A DNA stretch of 64,000 nt, from assembly GCF_012848855.1 (NCBI RefSeq), contig NZ_CP051630.1, positions 723,501-787,500 on the forward strand, in the 5' to 3' direction. This document shows, in pieces, positions 10,877-19,707 of this stretch. Numbering within the stretch: the first letter of the stretch is position 1; each line of letters starts with the position of its first letter. The translations under genes were made by a program, and so were the position numbers. The DNA comes from Pyruvatibacter mobilis (GTDB lineage: Bacteria > Pseudomonadota > Alphaproteobacteria > CGMCC-115125). A model generated the notes under the pieces. The model was not told the origin of the DNA. It ran no database searches and was given only the letters and a program-made list of their open reading frames with translations.

Positions 10877-11003
10877 GCATTTCCGGACGTTCTGCAAATT
10901 GGGCTTGCGCATGGCCGAGGCTGTGGCACTGTTTGGCCCGCGTTAACCAAACCCCGCGCGTGGGGTGCACAACAATAGACGCAATCCAATTGGGAGGACT
11001 TTC

Positions 11004-11354
11004 ATGCGACTTCTGCTTGCTTCCGTGGCCGCCCTCGGCCTGATGACGACTGCCGCCCTGGCTGACCCGATGGCCCCGTTCTACGAGAACACCGTCGAGG
11101 TGACCGCCGCCGACGGCTCGACCCGGGCGGTGCTGATCAATGAGGATGGCTCCTACCAGCAGGTAGCCGGTGACGCGACCGTCGACGGCACCTGGGAGCT
11201 GAAGGGTGAAGAGGAGGCCTGCTTCTCCTCCGCCGCCACCGCCGAGAGCGGGCCGTACTGCGTGGCCGCCACCGAGCGCGCCGTGGGCGACAGCTGGGAA
11301 ATGACGGCGCCGGACGGCTCCACCGAAACCGCGACGCTGAAGGCTGGCCGCTAA
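11004..11354 (+). CDS. Small secreted protein of unknown function
   Basis: A 116-residue protein with a clear signal peptide (MRLLLASVAALGLMTTAALADP). The ATG at 11004 follows GGGAGG at good spacing. The mature part holds a beta-rich pattern (STRAVLINEDGSYQQV, GTWELKGEEEACF, GPYCVA, GDSWEMTAPDGST) with two cysteines that could form a disulfide in the periplasm. I do not recognise a named family. It is a single-gene unit between two terminators. Confidence 0.8.
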   Translation: MRLLLASVAALGLMTTAALADPMAPFYENTVEVTAADGSTRAVLINEDGSYQQVAGDATVDGTWELKGEEEACFSSAATAESGPYCVAATERAVGDSWEMTAPDGSTETATLKAGR

Positions 11355-11397
11355 AGCGTCCGACCCGGTTTCGACACAGCTTCGACTGACATCACAG

Positions 11398-11429
11398 CCG
11401 GAGGTTCCGCACGGGACCTCCGGTTTTTT
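11398..11429 (+). terminator. Rho-independent terminator after the 116 aa protein gene
   Basis: An 8-bp stem CCGGAGGT/ACCTCCGG with a 10-nt loop is followed by six T residues. It is a textbook intrinsic terminator. Confidence 0.9.
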
Positions 11430-11601
11430 CGTGCGCGGGGCCGGTGCAGGGATGGAAAATCATCCGTCACGGAATGGTCACGGAACCTTCACATGAATGC
11501 GTTTGAGCTTGATGTGCGACAGCCCGGTGACGGGGGCATCTTCCAGGGGCGTAAACACGCGGCAGGGGAAACCAACAACAAGACCCTTGGAGGTATTTGA
11601 G

Positions 11602-11829
11602 ATGAAGACGCTTCTTATCGTTCCCGCCACCCTGATTGCCCTCAGCGTTCCGGCTCTCGCCGGTGATGACGTGCCGGGCCGCAACAGCCCGAGCCAACAG
11701 GACGCCCAGGCTGCCACCGTGACGCTCGACGCGTTCGAGGTGGCCGGTGACCGCTATGACGATGTGCCGGGCGACCGCAATCCCCGCAGCGGCAAGGCCG
11801 TTGACGGCGGGTCGGATTCGCTGGCCTGA
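11602..11829 (+). CDS. Very small secreted protein of unknown function
   Basis: A 75-residue protein. The first 20 residues form a signal peptide (MKTLLIVPATLIALSVPALAG). The remainder is short, hydrophilic and probably unstructured, with two DDVPG motifs (GDDVPGRNS and YDDVPGDRN). GGAGG lies ten bases before the ATG, and a strong terminator follows, so it looks like a genuine monocistronic gene. I do not recognise the family. Confidence 0.7.
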   Translation: MKTLLIVPATLIALSVPALAGDDVPGRNSPSQQDAQAATVTLDAFEVAGDRYDDVPGDRNPRSGKAVDGGSDSLA

Positions 11830-11850
11830 CCCAAGGCCGGTGGAACAGGA

Positions 11851-11890
11851 AACGGCCGGTGCGGGACCCAAACCCCGTACCGGCCGTTTT
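11851..11890 (+). terminator. Rho-independent terminator after the 75 aa protein gene
   Basis: A long stem (AACGGCCGGT...ACCGGCCGTT with inner GCGGG/CCCGT-like pairing) ends in TTTT. Because the arms begin and end with A and T runs, it may also act weakly for mrp on the other strand. Confidence 0.85.
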
Positions 11891-11924
11891 CATTTGTATA
11901 CAGATTAATTGGATGCCTGCGGGC

Positions 11925-13085
11925 CTAGTCCGAGATGGTGATGCGCGGGGCGGGCTTCTGGTCGGACCCTTCAAGTGACGCCATCAGGGCTGCCGCAATG
12001 TCCCTGAAGATTGTGGCGGTGGCGCTGTCGGGTGCTGTCCCGGTGACGGGTTTGCCGTCATCACCGCCTTCGCGGATGCCGGTGATCAGCGGCACTTCGC
12101 CGAGGAAGGGCACGTTCAGCTTTTCAGCCGTCTGGCGCGCGCCGCCTTCACCGAAGATGTGGTTGCGGCTGCCGTCGGGCATTTCAAGCCAGGCCATGTT
12201 CTCCACCACGCCGAGGATCGGCACGTGGGTCTTCTCGAACATGGCGACGGCCTTGCGCGCGTCGATAAGCGCAATCTCCTGCGGCGTCGAGACGATGACG
12301 GCGCCGGTCATCGGCACGCGCTGGGCCAGGGTCAGCTGGGCATCGCCCGTGCCCGGCGGCATGTCGACCACCAGCACGTCCAGCGGCGCCCATTCCACAT
12401 CCACCAGCATCTGCGAGATGGCGGATTGCACCATGGGCCCGCGCCAGATCATCGGCGTGTCCTCGTCCACGATGAGGCCGATGGACATGGCCTTGATGCC
12501 ATAGGCTTCCAGCGGAATGAGCTTCTTGTTCTCGCTGGCGTCCGGCTTGCGGTTGAGCCCCAGCATCCGCGGCACGGATGGTCCGTAAACATCTGCATCC
12601 AGCAGGCCAACCTTGAGGCCCAGCGCGCTGAGGCCGAGGGCGAGATTGACCGCGAGGGTGGATTTGCCCACGCCGCCCTTGCCGCTGGCCACGGCGATGA
12701 TGGCGCCGACGCCGGGGATGGTGAGGGGGCCGTTGCGGCCCGGCTGCTGGCCGCCGCCATGGCTGTGTCCGGCATTTTGCGCTGTGGGGGTACCCTGCGC
12801 GGGACGGGCCGGCGTACTGCCGGGGGTGTCATTATGCGCGGTGAGGACGGCGGTGACGGAGGTGACGCCCGCCAGCGCCTTTACCGCGTCGGCGGCGGCG
12901 CTGCGCACCTTTTCCATGCTGTCCGCATCGGCGGGGGCGATCTCCAGCGCAAAGCCCACATTGCCGTCCCGGATCACCAGGCCCTGCACCAGGCGCGCAT
13001 CCACGAGGCCGCGGCCGTCCGGCAGCGAGATGCTGTTGAGCGTCGCGAGAATGGTGTCCCTGTCTGGTCCGGGGCGGCTGGTCAT
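11925..13085 (-). CDS. mrp: Mrp/NBP35 family iron-sulfur cluster carrier ATPase
   Basis: A 386-residue P-loop ATPase thought to carry and deliver Fe-S clusters. Residues 1-75 form the MIP18/DUF59-like N-terminal domain, followed by a Gly/His/Pro-rich linker. The deviant Walker A motif VASGKGGVGKST follows, and later VVDMPPGTGDAQLTL. In place of the CPxC cluster-binding motif, this protein reads ENMAWLEMPDGSRNHIFGEGG, the cysteine-free version common in alphaproteobacteria. The long frame extends to 13250, but the ATG at 13085 gives the normal N-terminus. It is divergent from hflK. Confidence 0.93.
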   Translation of the reverse strand: MTSRPGPDRDTILATLNSISLPDGRGLVDARLVQGLVIRDGNVGFALEIAPADADSMEKVRSAAADAVKALAGVTSVTAVLTAHNDTPGSTPARPAQGTPTAQNAGHSHGGGQQPGRNGPLTIPGVGAIIAVASGKGGVGKSTLAVNLALGLSALGLKVGLLDADVYGPSVPRMLGLNRKPDASENKKLIPLEAYGIKAMSIGLIVDEDTPMIWRGPMVQSAISQMLVDVEWAPLDVLVVDMPPGTGDAQLTLAQRVPMTGAVIVSTPQEIALIDARKAVAMFEKTHVPILGVVENMAWLEMPDGSRNHIFGEGGARQTAEKLNVPFLGEVPLITGIREGGDDGKPVTGTAPDSATATIFRDIAAALMASLEGSDQKPAPRITISD

Positions 13086-13360
13086 GGCGCTTTGCTCTCC
13101 TGGTCGGTGTCTCTGGGCGGCTCTATCGGCACCGCAATCGACACTGCGCGGGGTGTTTTCCCTTGTGAACAAAGGGATTAGCGGTGCGATTTTGTGCCGG
13201 TTCGCGTTGCAGCGGGCGGTTTGCCTATCATATAAGCCGGTACAGATCATATGCTGCGCGATAGGTGGTTGCGCAGGTGACGCCAGTCAATGCGGCGCAA
13301 TGGTCACCGGGGCATGAGGTCCCGGCGTATCATCGCGCTTCAACGGATGAGGAATACTAT

Positions 13361-14512
13361 ATGCCCTGGGACGACAAGAGCGGTGGTGGCGGACCATGGG
13401 GGCAGGGGCCTTCAGGCGGCGGGACCGGTGGCGGTCGCGGCAATGGCAGCGGCGGCCCGGGCGGCGGCCAGGGGCCTGACCTGGAAGAGATCCTGCGCCG
13501 TGGCCAGGAGCGCTTCCGCCAGTCGTTCCCCGGTGGCGGCGGCCAGGGCGGGGGCCTCGGCTTCCGCGGCATCCTCGTCGGCATCGCCGTTCTCATTGCC
13601 ATCTGGCTGGTGTCAGGCTTCTACCGCGTCCAGCCGGACGAGCAGGGCGTCGTGCTCCGCTTCGGGGCCTATCAGGACACCACCAATCCCGGCCTCAACT
13701 ATCACCTGCCTTATCCGATCGAGACGGTGTACACGCCGCAGGTCACCCGCGTGAACCGGGTCGATGTGGGCATGCGCACCAGCGAGGAAACCCGCACGGT
13801 GCGCCAGGGCACGGTGCGTGACGTGCCGGAAGAAAGCCTGATGCTGACCGGTGACGAGAACATCATCGACATCGACTTCTCGGTGTTCTGGGTCATCAAC
13901 AATGCGCAGGACTACCTGTTCAACATCCAGAACCCGGTCGGCACCGTGAAGGCCGTGGCCGAAAGCTCCATGCGTGAAGTGGTGGGCCAGTCCAACATCC
14001 AGCCGCTGCTGACCGAAGGCCGCCAGCAGGCGGAGGCCCGCGTGCAGGACCTGATGCAGAACCTGCTGGATGAATACGGCGCCGGCATCCGCATTACCCA
14101 GGTGCAGATCCAGGACTCTAACCCTCCGGCAGCGGTGATTGACGCCTTCCGTGACGTGCAGGCCGCCCGCGCGGACGCCGAGCGCTCACGCAACGAGGCT
14201 GAATCCTACGCCAACCGCGTCCTGCCGCAGGCACGTGGTGAGTCCGAGCGGATCGAGCAGGAGGCTGCGGCCTATCGCGACCAGACGGTGGAAGAAGCCG
14301 AAGGTCAGGCGCGCCGCTTCCTGTCCATCTATGGCGAATATGCCCAGGCACCGGACGTGACGCGCCAGCGCATGTATCTGGAAACCATGGAGCGCGTGCT
14401 GGGCAAGATGAACAAGGTGCTGGTTGACGGCGACAGCGGCTCGGGGGTCGTGCCCTATCTGCCGCTGCCCGAGGTCGAGCGCCGTCGCAACACGCAGCAG
14501 GAGGCAAACTAA
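13361..14512 (+). CDS. hflK: FtsH protease modulator HflK
   Basis: A 383-residue SPFH (prohibitin-like) inner-membrane protein. It forms a cage with HflC around the FtsH protease and tunes membrane-protein degradation. Order: a Gly/Pro/Gln-rich cytoplasmic N-terminal tail (residues 5-60), one transmembrane segment (GILVGIAVLIAIWLVSGFY), the SPFH domain starting at VQPDEQGVVLRFG, then a long coiled-coil helix. The ATG at 13361 has GAGGAA upstream; an earlier in-frame start at 13265 would lack the family N-terminus. Its stop overlaps the hflC start by one base (TAATG). Confidence 0.95.
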   Translation: MPWDDKSGGGGPWGQGPSGGGTGGGRGNGSGGPGGGQGPDLEEILRRGQERFRQSFPGGGGQGGGLGFRGILVGIAVLIAIWLVSGFYRVQPDEQGVVLRFGAYQDTTNPGLNYHLPYPIETVYTPQVTRVNRVDVGMRTSEETRTVRQGTVRDVPEESLMLTGDENIIDIDFSVFWVINNAQDYLFNIQNPVGTVKAVAESSMREVVGQSNIQPLLTEGRQQAEARVQDLMQNLLDEYGAGIRITQVQIQDSNPPAAVIDAFRDVQAARADAERSRNEAESYANRVLPQARGESERIEQEAAAYRDQTVEEAEGQARRFLSIYGEYAQAPDVTRQRMYLETMERVLGKMNKVLVDGDSGSGVVPYLPLPEVERRRNTQQEAN

Positions 14513-15600
14513 TGGGCCGCACATCTCTTATCGCGCTGGCCGTTGTCCTCGTTCTGCTGGGCATCGTCGCCGCCAATTCGCTGTTCACCGTCCATCAGAC
14601 CCAGCAGGCGCTGGTGCTGCAGTTCGGTGACCCCCGCCAGGTGATCCGTGAGCCGGGCCTGCATGTGAAGGTGCCGTTCGTGCAGAACGTCATCACCATC
14701 GACAAGCGGATCCTTGATCTCGACATCCAGCCGAGCGAAGTCATCGCGTCGGACCAGAAGCGCCTGGTGGTGGATGCGTTTGCGCGCTTCCGCGTCGCCG
14801 ACCCGCTGCAGTTCTACATTGCCGTCGGCAATGAGGCCGTGGCCCGGTCGCGTCTGGGCACCATCCTCCAGTCGAGCCTGCGGCGCGTGCTGGGTGAGGA
14901 GAGCTTCGAAGCGGTGGTGCGGGATGACCGTGCGGACCTGATGGAGCGCATCAAGGACCAGATGAACAAGGAAGCCGAGCAGTTCGGTATCGATGTGGTG
15001 GATGTGCGCATCCGCCGTGCCGACCTGCCGGAGGCCAACAGTCAGGCCATTTTCCGCCGCATGCAGACCGAACGTGAGCGTGAAGCCAACGAGTTCCGCG
15101 CCCAGGGTAACGAGGTCGCCCAGCGCATCCGCGCCAATGCGGACCGTGAAGTGACGGTGACGGTGGCCGAAAGCACCCGTAACGCGGAAATCATCCGTGG
15201 TGAGGGCGATGCCTGCCGTAACCGTATCTTCGCTGCGGCCTTCGGCATCGATCCGAGCTTCTTTGCCTTCTACCGCTCCATGCAGTCCTACGAGCAGGCC
15301 CTGCAGCAGGGCGAGACGACGGCGGTGCTGTCGCCGGACAGCGAGTTCTTCCGCTACTTCACCGACCCGAATGCGATCCCCGAGGGCAATGCGCCTGTGG
15401 GCCGCTCGGCGTCGCGGGCCGCAGACTTGCTTGCCCGGCTTGAAGGGGACGAGACCCTGCGTAGCCTTCTGTGTGCGGAGCTTGAGCGGGTAGCCCCGAC
15501 GGGTGGCGCGGAAGTGCTTCCCGAAACCCTGCCTGACGACCTGCCGGCCGATCAGCCGATCGCCCCGGCTCTGGAAGAAGGGGCTGCCGGCGCGCAGTAG
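14512..15600 (+). CDS. hflC: FtsH protease modulator HflC
   Basis: A 362-residue partner of HflK, also SPFH family, with an N-terminal transmembrane anchor (residues 5-22). The family motif TVHQTQQALVLQFGDPRQVI follows, then the SPFH body and a coiled coil (RMQTEREREANEFRAQGNEVAQRIRA region). A Pro/Ala/Glu-rich C-terminal tail of about 60 residues beyond the conserved core is unlike E. coli HflC. Translation is coupled to hflK through the TAATG overlap. DUF2065 and degP follow, the standard alphaproteobacterial order. Confidence 0.95.
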   Translation: MGRTSLIALAVVLVLLGIVAANSLFTVHQTQQALVLQFGDPRQVIREPGLHVKVPFVQNVITIDKRILDLDIQPSEVIASDQKRLVVDAFARFRVADPLQFYIAVGNEAVARSRLGTILQSSLRRVLGEESFEAVVRDDRADLMERIKDQMNKEAEQFGIDVVDVRIRRADLPEANSQAIFRRMQTEREREANEFRAQGNEVAQRIRANADREVTVTVAESTRNAEIIRGEGDACRNRIFAAAFGIDPSFFAFYRSMQSYEQALQQGETTAVLSPDSEFFRYFTDPNAIPEGNAPVGRSASRAADLLARLEGDETLRSLLCAELERVAPTGGAEVLPETLPDDLPADQPIAPALEEGAAGAQ

Positions 15601-15635
15601 CGCCGGTTGCCTGCTTCGGAGAATGACCGTTCAGC

Positions 15636-15821
15636 ATGTCTGATCTTGTGGTTGCCATAGGCCTGGTCTTCATCATCGAAGGCCTGGCCTATGCTGCCTT
15701 TCCCGGTGCCATCCGCCGCATGCTGCGCATGGTGGAGGCAACGCCGGATTCCAGCCTGCGGGTGACCGGGCTGCTGGCCGCGGTCACGGGCCTTGCCATC
15801 GTCTGGCTCGTGCGCGGTTAA
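15636..15821 (+). CDS. DUF2065 small membrane protein
   Basis: A 61-residue protein with two predicted membrane helices (residues 3-24 and 42-58) separated by a basic loop (RRMLRM). It fits the DUF2065 family, small inner-membrane proteins found behind hflC in many proteobacteria. Function is not established; the constant linkage suggests a role with the HflKC-FtsH complex. It begins 35 bp after hflC. Confidence 0.88.
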   Translation: MSDLVVAIGLVFIIEGLAYAAFPGAIRRMLRMVEATPDSSLRVTGLLAAVTGLAIVWLVRG

Positions 15822-16147
15822 CCTCACGAAATCGTAATGTGGCGGGGTCGGCGGACGCCTCCTTTTGTCCACAATCTCTGCGGATAAAAGCTCAATCGCA
15901 GTAGGCCTATTGGGGTCTGCCGCCTTGTCCTTTCCCGCTGCCGGTCCGGCGCATCCTTCTTGGTTAACGCGGCTGCAACCGGCAGCAGTCTATGCAGGGC
16001 GGGCATGTGTCGCGGAGGCTCGGCCTCCGCCTGCGCAGTCCGCCATCATCTGGATCCGCAGGCCTTGCGGGTTCGCTGGTTCTGGATTTCGTGTGGTTCT
16101 CGACTTCGAGGCTGGGGCCTTTGCAACACCCAAGGAGACGTCCTCAA
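15822..16147 (+). other. Intergenic region upstream of degP
   Basis: This 326-bp gap holds no convincing gene. It contains a perfect 8-bp stem hairpin (GCGGAGGC/GCCTCCGC, 16012-16030) and AAGGAG at 16132-16137, the ribosome site for degP. A stress promoter would be expected here, but I cannot pick out sigma-specific boxes with confidence. Confidence 0.4.
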
Positions 16148-17623
16148 GTGACCTTCCATAACTCACCATCCGCCTTTCGCATGATGCGCAGCGCGACGCT
16201 GGCCGTCGGTGCTGCCTTTGCCATTGGCGTGGCTTCCATTGCCTGGACGCCGGCACAGGCGCGCTCCGCGCCGGAAAGCTTCGCCGACCTGGCGGAGAAG
16301 CTGACGCCGGCCGTTGTCAACATTTCCACGGCGCAGACCGTGTCCGGCGGCAACGCCGTGCCGCTGCCGGAATTTCCTCCCGGCTCGCCGTTTGAGGAAT
16401 ATTTCGAGGAGTTTCTTGAGCGTCATGGCGGCAACCAGCCGCAGCAGCGCCGGGTGCAGTCGCTGGGCTCGGGCTTCGTGATTGACCCTGACGGCCTCGT
16501 CGTCACCAACAACCACGTCGTGGAAGATGCGGACGAAGTCACCGTGACCTTCTCGGACGGGGAGACGCTGGACGCTGAAATCCTCGGCCGCGACCCGAAG
16601 ACCGATCTGGCGCTCCTGAAGGTGAAGGCCGACCGCAAGCTGCCCTTCGTGCGCTTCGGCGACAGTGACGCGCTGCGCGTGGGTGACTGGGTAATGGCGA
16701 TCGGCAATCCGTTCGGCCTCGGCGGTACGGTGACCGCCGGTATCGTCTCGGCGCGGGATCGCGACATCAATGCCGGTCCCTATGACGCCTTCATCCAGAC
16801 CGATGCCTCGATCAACCGCGGCAATTCCGGCGGTCCGCTGTTCAACATGGCCGGTGAAGTGATGGGCGTTAACACCGCCATCATCTCGCCGACCGGCGGG
16901 TCCATCGGCATCGGCTTTTCCATTCCGGCCACCACGGCCACCAATGTGATCGAGCAGCTCAAGGAATATGGCGAGACGCGCCGCGGCTGGCTGGGTGTGC
17001 GCATCCAGACGGTGACGGAAGACCTCGCTGAAGGCCTTGGCCTCAAGGATACCAATGGCGCGCTTGTTGCCGGTATCCAGGATGGCGGCCCGGCGGTCGG
17101 CAGCGGCATCGAAGCCGGTGACGTGATCGTCCGGTTTGATGATCAGCCGGTTGAGAAAATGCGCGATCTGCCCCGCATCGTGGCGGATACGCCTGTCGGC
17201 AAGGAAGTGGACGTGGTCGTCCTGCGTGATGGCGAAGAGAAGACCTACCAGGTCACCCTTGGCCGTCTCGAGGAGGCCGATGGCCAGGCGGAAGCCAAGG
17301 CCGAGCCGAAGGCACCGGCGGAGAACGAGACCCTCGGCCTGTCCCTGTCCTCGCTCAACGACGTGCTGCGCGAGCAGTACAACGTGGAAGACGGCCTGGA
17401 TGGTGTGCTCGTCGTCGCGGTCGTGCCCGGCAGCCAGGCGGCTGAGAAGCGGGTGCGGGCTGGTGACGTGATCGTCAAGGTCGCCCAGAAAGCCGTGACT
17501 GATCCGGAAGAGGTCGAGGAGCAGGTGGCGCGGGCCAAGTCCGAAGGCCTGAAGTCTGTGCTGCTGCAGATCAGCCGCGGCGGCGAGACGAGCTTCGTCG
17601 CTCTGCGGGTGGAAGGCAGCTAG
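16148..17623 (+). CDS. degP: Do-family periplasmic serine endopeptidase (DegP/DegQ type)
   Basis: A 491-residue HtrA-family chaperone-protease that degrades misfolded envelope proteins. A signal peptide is followed by a trypsin-like domain with the triad His123 (NNHVVEDAD), Asp153 (DPKTDLALLK) and Ser227 (NRGNSGGPLF). Two PDZ domains follow, at about residues 275-370 and 395-485 (the latter contains GVLVVAVVPGSQAAEKRVRAGDVIVKV). I chose the GTG at 16148 because AAGGAG lies ten bases upstream; the ATG at 16181 has no ribosome site but would also keep a signal peptide. DegP, DegQ and MucD cannot be told apart by sequence alone. Confidence 0.93.
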   Translation: MTFHNSPSAFRMMRSATLAVGAAFAIGVASIAWTPAQARSAPESFADLAEKLTPAVVNISTAQTVSGGNAVPLPEFPPGSPFEEYFEEFLERHGGNQPQQRRVQSLGSGFVIDPDGLVVTNNHVVEDADEVTVTFSDGETLDAEILGRDPKTDLALLKVKADRKLPFVRFGDSDALRVGDWVMAIGNPFGLGGTVTAGIVSARDRDINAGPYDAFIQTDASINRGNSGGPLFNMAGEVMGVNTAIISPTGGSIGIGFSIPATTATNVIEQLKEYGETRRGWLGVRIQTVTEDLAEGLGLKDTNGALVAGIQDGGPAVGSGIEAGDVIVRFDDQPVEKMRDLPRIVADTPVGKEVDVVVLRDGEEKTYQVTLGRLEEADGQAEAKAEPKAPAENETLGLSLSSLNDVLREQYNVEDGLDGVLVVAVVPGSQAAEKRVRAGDVIVKVAQKAVTDPEEVEEQVARAKSEGLKSVLLQISRGGETSFVALRVEGS

Positions 17624-17647
17624 GCCGCACAGCTTCCGTACACGAAC

Positions 17648-17681
17648 AAAAAAGCCCCGCACAGCGATGTGCGGGGCTTTT
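17648..17681. terminator. Bidirectional terminator between degP and serB
   Basis: A 9-bp perfect stem GCCCCGCAC/GTGCGGGGC (17654-17662 with 17669-17677) has an A6 run on one side and T4 on the other. It can stop both the plus-strand degP transcript and the minus-strand serB transcript. Confidence 0.92.
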
Positions 17682-17701
17682 GCGTTCCGGGTCCGGTGCG
17701 G

Positions 17702-18598
17702 TCAGGCGCCGGCGAATTCATCCCGCGCATAGCCCTGCATGTAGAGCAGGGTGGTGAGGTCCGTGTGGTCGATGCGGGCGGGGGCGGCCTGCGCCACCAC
17801 GGGCTTGGCGTGATAGGCGACGCCGATGCCGGCAGCCTCGATCATCGCCAGATCGTTGGCCCCGTCGCCCACGGCCATGGTGCTTTCAAGCGTGAGAGAT
17901 TTCTCGGCGGCGAATTCCTCAAGGCTTTCGAGTTTGGCGGCGCGGCCGAGAATCGGGTCGATCACTTGGCCCGTCAAATGGCCATCTTTCAGCTCCAGGG
18001 TGTTCGCCCTGTTGATGTCAAAGCCTGCCTTCACCGCCACGCGGGCCGTGAAGAAGGTGAAGCCGCCCGAAACAAGGGCACAATAGGCGCCGTTGAGGCG
18101 CATGGTGTCGGTCACGGTGCGGATGCCGGGGGACAGTGTGATGCGCGTTCCAAAAACCTGTTCAAGCTTGGCTTCCGGCAGGCCTTCCAGCAGCTTCACC
18201 CGCTCGCGCAGGGCTGGCTCAAAGGCCAGTTCGCCGCGCATGGCGCGCTCGGTGATCTCCGCCACATGGGCGCCGATGCCGGCTTCGGCTGCCAATTCGT
18301 CGATGCATTCCTGCTCGATGACGGTCGAATCCATATCCGCCACCAGCAATGCCTTGCGGCGGTGGCCGGTGCCCTGGGTCACCACGTCGATGGGCAGGCC
18401 GTCAAGCGCTGCCCGGGCGGCAGCTTCGATGGCGTGCAGCTCCGCCGGGGCGATGTCCACCAGCAGGTCGCAGGCCACATCCTCATGCAGCCAGGCGGGC
18501 GCGCCTGCTTCGGGCACGGCGCGGCGCACTGCATCAAGGTCTTCCGCTGAAAGCTTGCGTGTTTCAGGATTTGCGATGAGGGTCAGCACCGACCGCAT
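17702..18598 (-). CDS. serB: Phosphoserine phosphatase
   Basis: A 298-residue HAD-family hydrolase that releases serine from L-phosphoserine, the last step of serine synthesis. The first 80 residues form an ACT-like N-terminal region. The HAD motif I is DMDST (Asp88 nucleophile, Asp90). The conserved SGGFTFF, GQVIDPILGRAAK and GDGANDLAM motifs follow. A much longer open frame runs back to 19507, but the ATG at 18598 gives the normal protein. Only 24 bp separate its start from the divergent miaA start, so both promoters must be overlapping or inside the neighbouring gene. Confidence 0.95.
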   Translation of the reverse strand: MRSVLTLIANPETRKLSAEDLDAVRRAVPEAGAPAWLHEDVACDLLVDIAPAELHAIEAAARAALDGLPIDVVTQGTGHRRKALLVADMDSTVIEQECIDELAAEAGIGAHVAEITERAMRGELAFEPALRERVKLLEGLPEAKLEQVFGTRITLSPGIRTVTDTMRLNGAYCALVSGGFTFFTARVAVKAGFDINRANTLELKDGHLTGQVIDPILGRAAKLESLEEFAAEKSLTLESTMAVGDGANDLAMIEAAGIGVAYHAKPVVAQAAPARIDHTDLTTLLYMQGYARDEFAGA

Positions 18599-18622
18599 GA
18601 AGAATTCCGTTTCAGGCTGAGA

Positions 18623-19558
18623 ATGACGACTGGGAAAAACCGAGTGCTGCTTATTGCAGGGCCGACCGCGAGCGGCAAGTCGGCGCTGGCGCTGGACCTT
18701 GCCGGGCGCGTGGACGGCGAGATCGTCAATGCGGATTCGATGCAGGTCTATCGCGACCTGCGCATTCTCACGGCCCGGCCGTCGGAAGCGGAGGAAGCGA
18801 TGGTGCCGCATCATCTCTATGGGGCGATGGACGGAGCCATCCCGTGCTCGGCAGCCCATTGGGCGCGGCTTGCGGTGCATGAGATCGAGGGCATCTGGGC
18901 GCGGGGGCATCTGCCCATCGTCGTGGGCGGCACCGGTCTTTACTTCAAGGCACTGTCCGAGGGGCTGACGGAAATCCCCGAGATCCCCGGCATCAACCGG
19001 GAGGCGGCCCGCGTGCTGGTGGAGGAGTTCGGGCCCGAGCAGGCGCATGCGTATCTGTCGGATCGTGACCCGCAGACGGCGGCCAATATCCGCCCGTCCG
19101 ACCCGCAGCGGATCGCCCGGGCACTGGAGGTGCTGGCAGCGACGGGGCGGGGGCTGGCCGCGTGGCAGGAAGCCCCGGCGACGCCGCTTCTGGACGCAGA
19201 TTTCGTCAAGGTGGTGCTGGTGCCGGACAAGGCCGAGGTAAAGGAACAGGCCAATATCCGCTTCGACCAGATGATGGCTCAGGGCGCGCTGGCCGAGGTC
19301 GAGCGGCTGATGGCGCGGGAGCTGGACCCGGAGGTGCCGGTGATGAAGGCGGTGGGCGTACCGCCGCTGATGGCGCATTTGAGGGGCGAGATTTCGCTGG
19401 AAGAGGCCGTGGCGCAGGGCAAGGGGCAGACCAGGCGCTATATCAAGCGGCAGATGACCTGGGCGCGCACGCAAATGGTTTCGTGGAATGCTATTTCTGC
19501 GCAACAAATGAAAAGAAAGCGCAAAGAAATTTTGTCATTGCTTTCTGCTTCCGCTTGA
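18623..19558 (+). CDS. miaA: tRNA dimethylallyltransferase
   Basis: A 311-residue enzyme that adds a dimethylallyl group to A37 of tRNAs reading UNN codons. The P-loop GPTASGKS is at residues 13-20. NADSMQVYRDL, the substrate motif VGGTGLYFKAL, RARALEV-like PQRIARALEVL and the C-terminal QTRRYIKRQMTWARTQM are all present. The C-terminal tail is unusually Lys-rich (KRKRKEIL). Its stop codon overlaps a candidate -35 (TTGACG) for the following ilvB gene. Confidence 0.95.
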   Translation: MTTGKNRVLLIAGPTASGKSALALDLAGRVDGEIVNADSMQVYRDLRILTARPSEAEEAMVPHHLYGAMDGAIPCSAAHWARLAVHEIEGIWARGHLPIVVGGTGLYFKALSEGLTEIPEIPGINREAARVLVEEFGPEQAHAYLSDRDPQTAANIRPSDPQRIARALEVLAATGRGLAAWQEAPATPLLDADFVKVVLVPDKAEVKEQANIRFDQMMAQGALAEVERLMARELDPEVPVMKAVGVPPLMAHLRGEISLEEAVAQGKGQTRRYIKRQMTWARTQMVSWNAISAQQMKRKRKEILSLLSASA

Positions 19559-19583
19559 CGCGGCGCACAATCGCGCATAGTGT
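19555..19583 (+). promoter_or_regulatory. Candidate promoter of the ilvBNC genes
   Basis: TTGACG (19555-19560, overlapping the miaA stop) is followed at 17 bp by TAGTGT (19578-19583), or at 15 bp by CATAGT. The -35 is a good match and the -10 is poor. Transcription from here would give a leader of about 120 nt before ilvB. Confidence 0.35.
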
Positions 19584-19647
19584 CCCGCCTCGTTTCGGGC
19601 GGACCACGGCGTTCTCCCGGCACTTTTTCAAGTATTTCGCGGGTTTT

Positions 19648-19690
19648 GCGGGCCGTACCGTCCGGGTGCGGCAGGGCAGGGCCCGCTTTT
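19648..19690 (+). promoter_or_regulatory. Terminator-like hairpin in the ilvB leader (possible attenuator)
   Basis: GCGGGCC (19648-19654) pairs perfectly with GGCCCGC (19680-19686) and is followed by TTTT, immediately before the ilvB ribosome site. Its shape is that of an intrinsic terminator placed in the leader. No leader peptide rich in Ile, Val or Leu with its own stop codon was found, so attenuation is only a possibility. Confidence 0.35.
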
Positions 19691-19707
19691 GGTGAAGGAA
19701 AAGGGTC

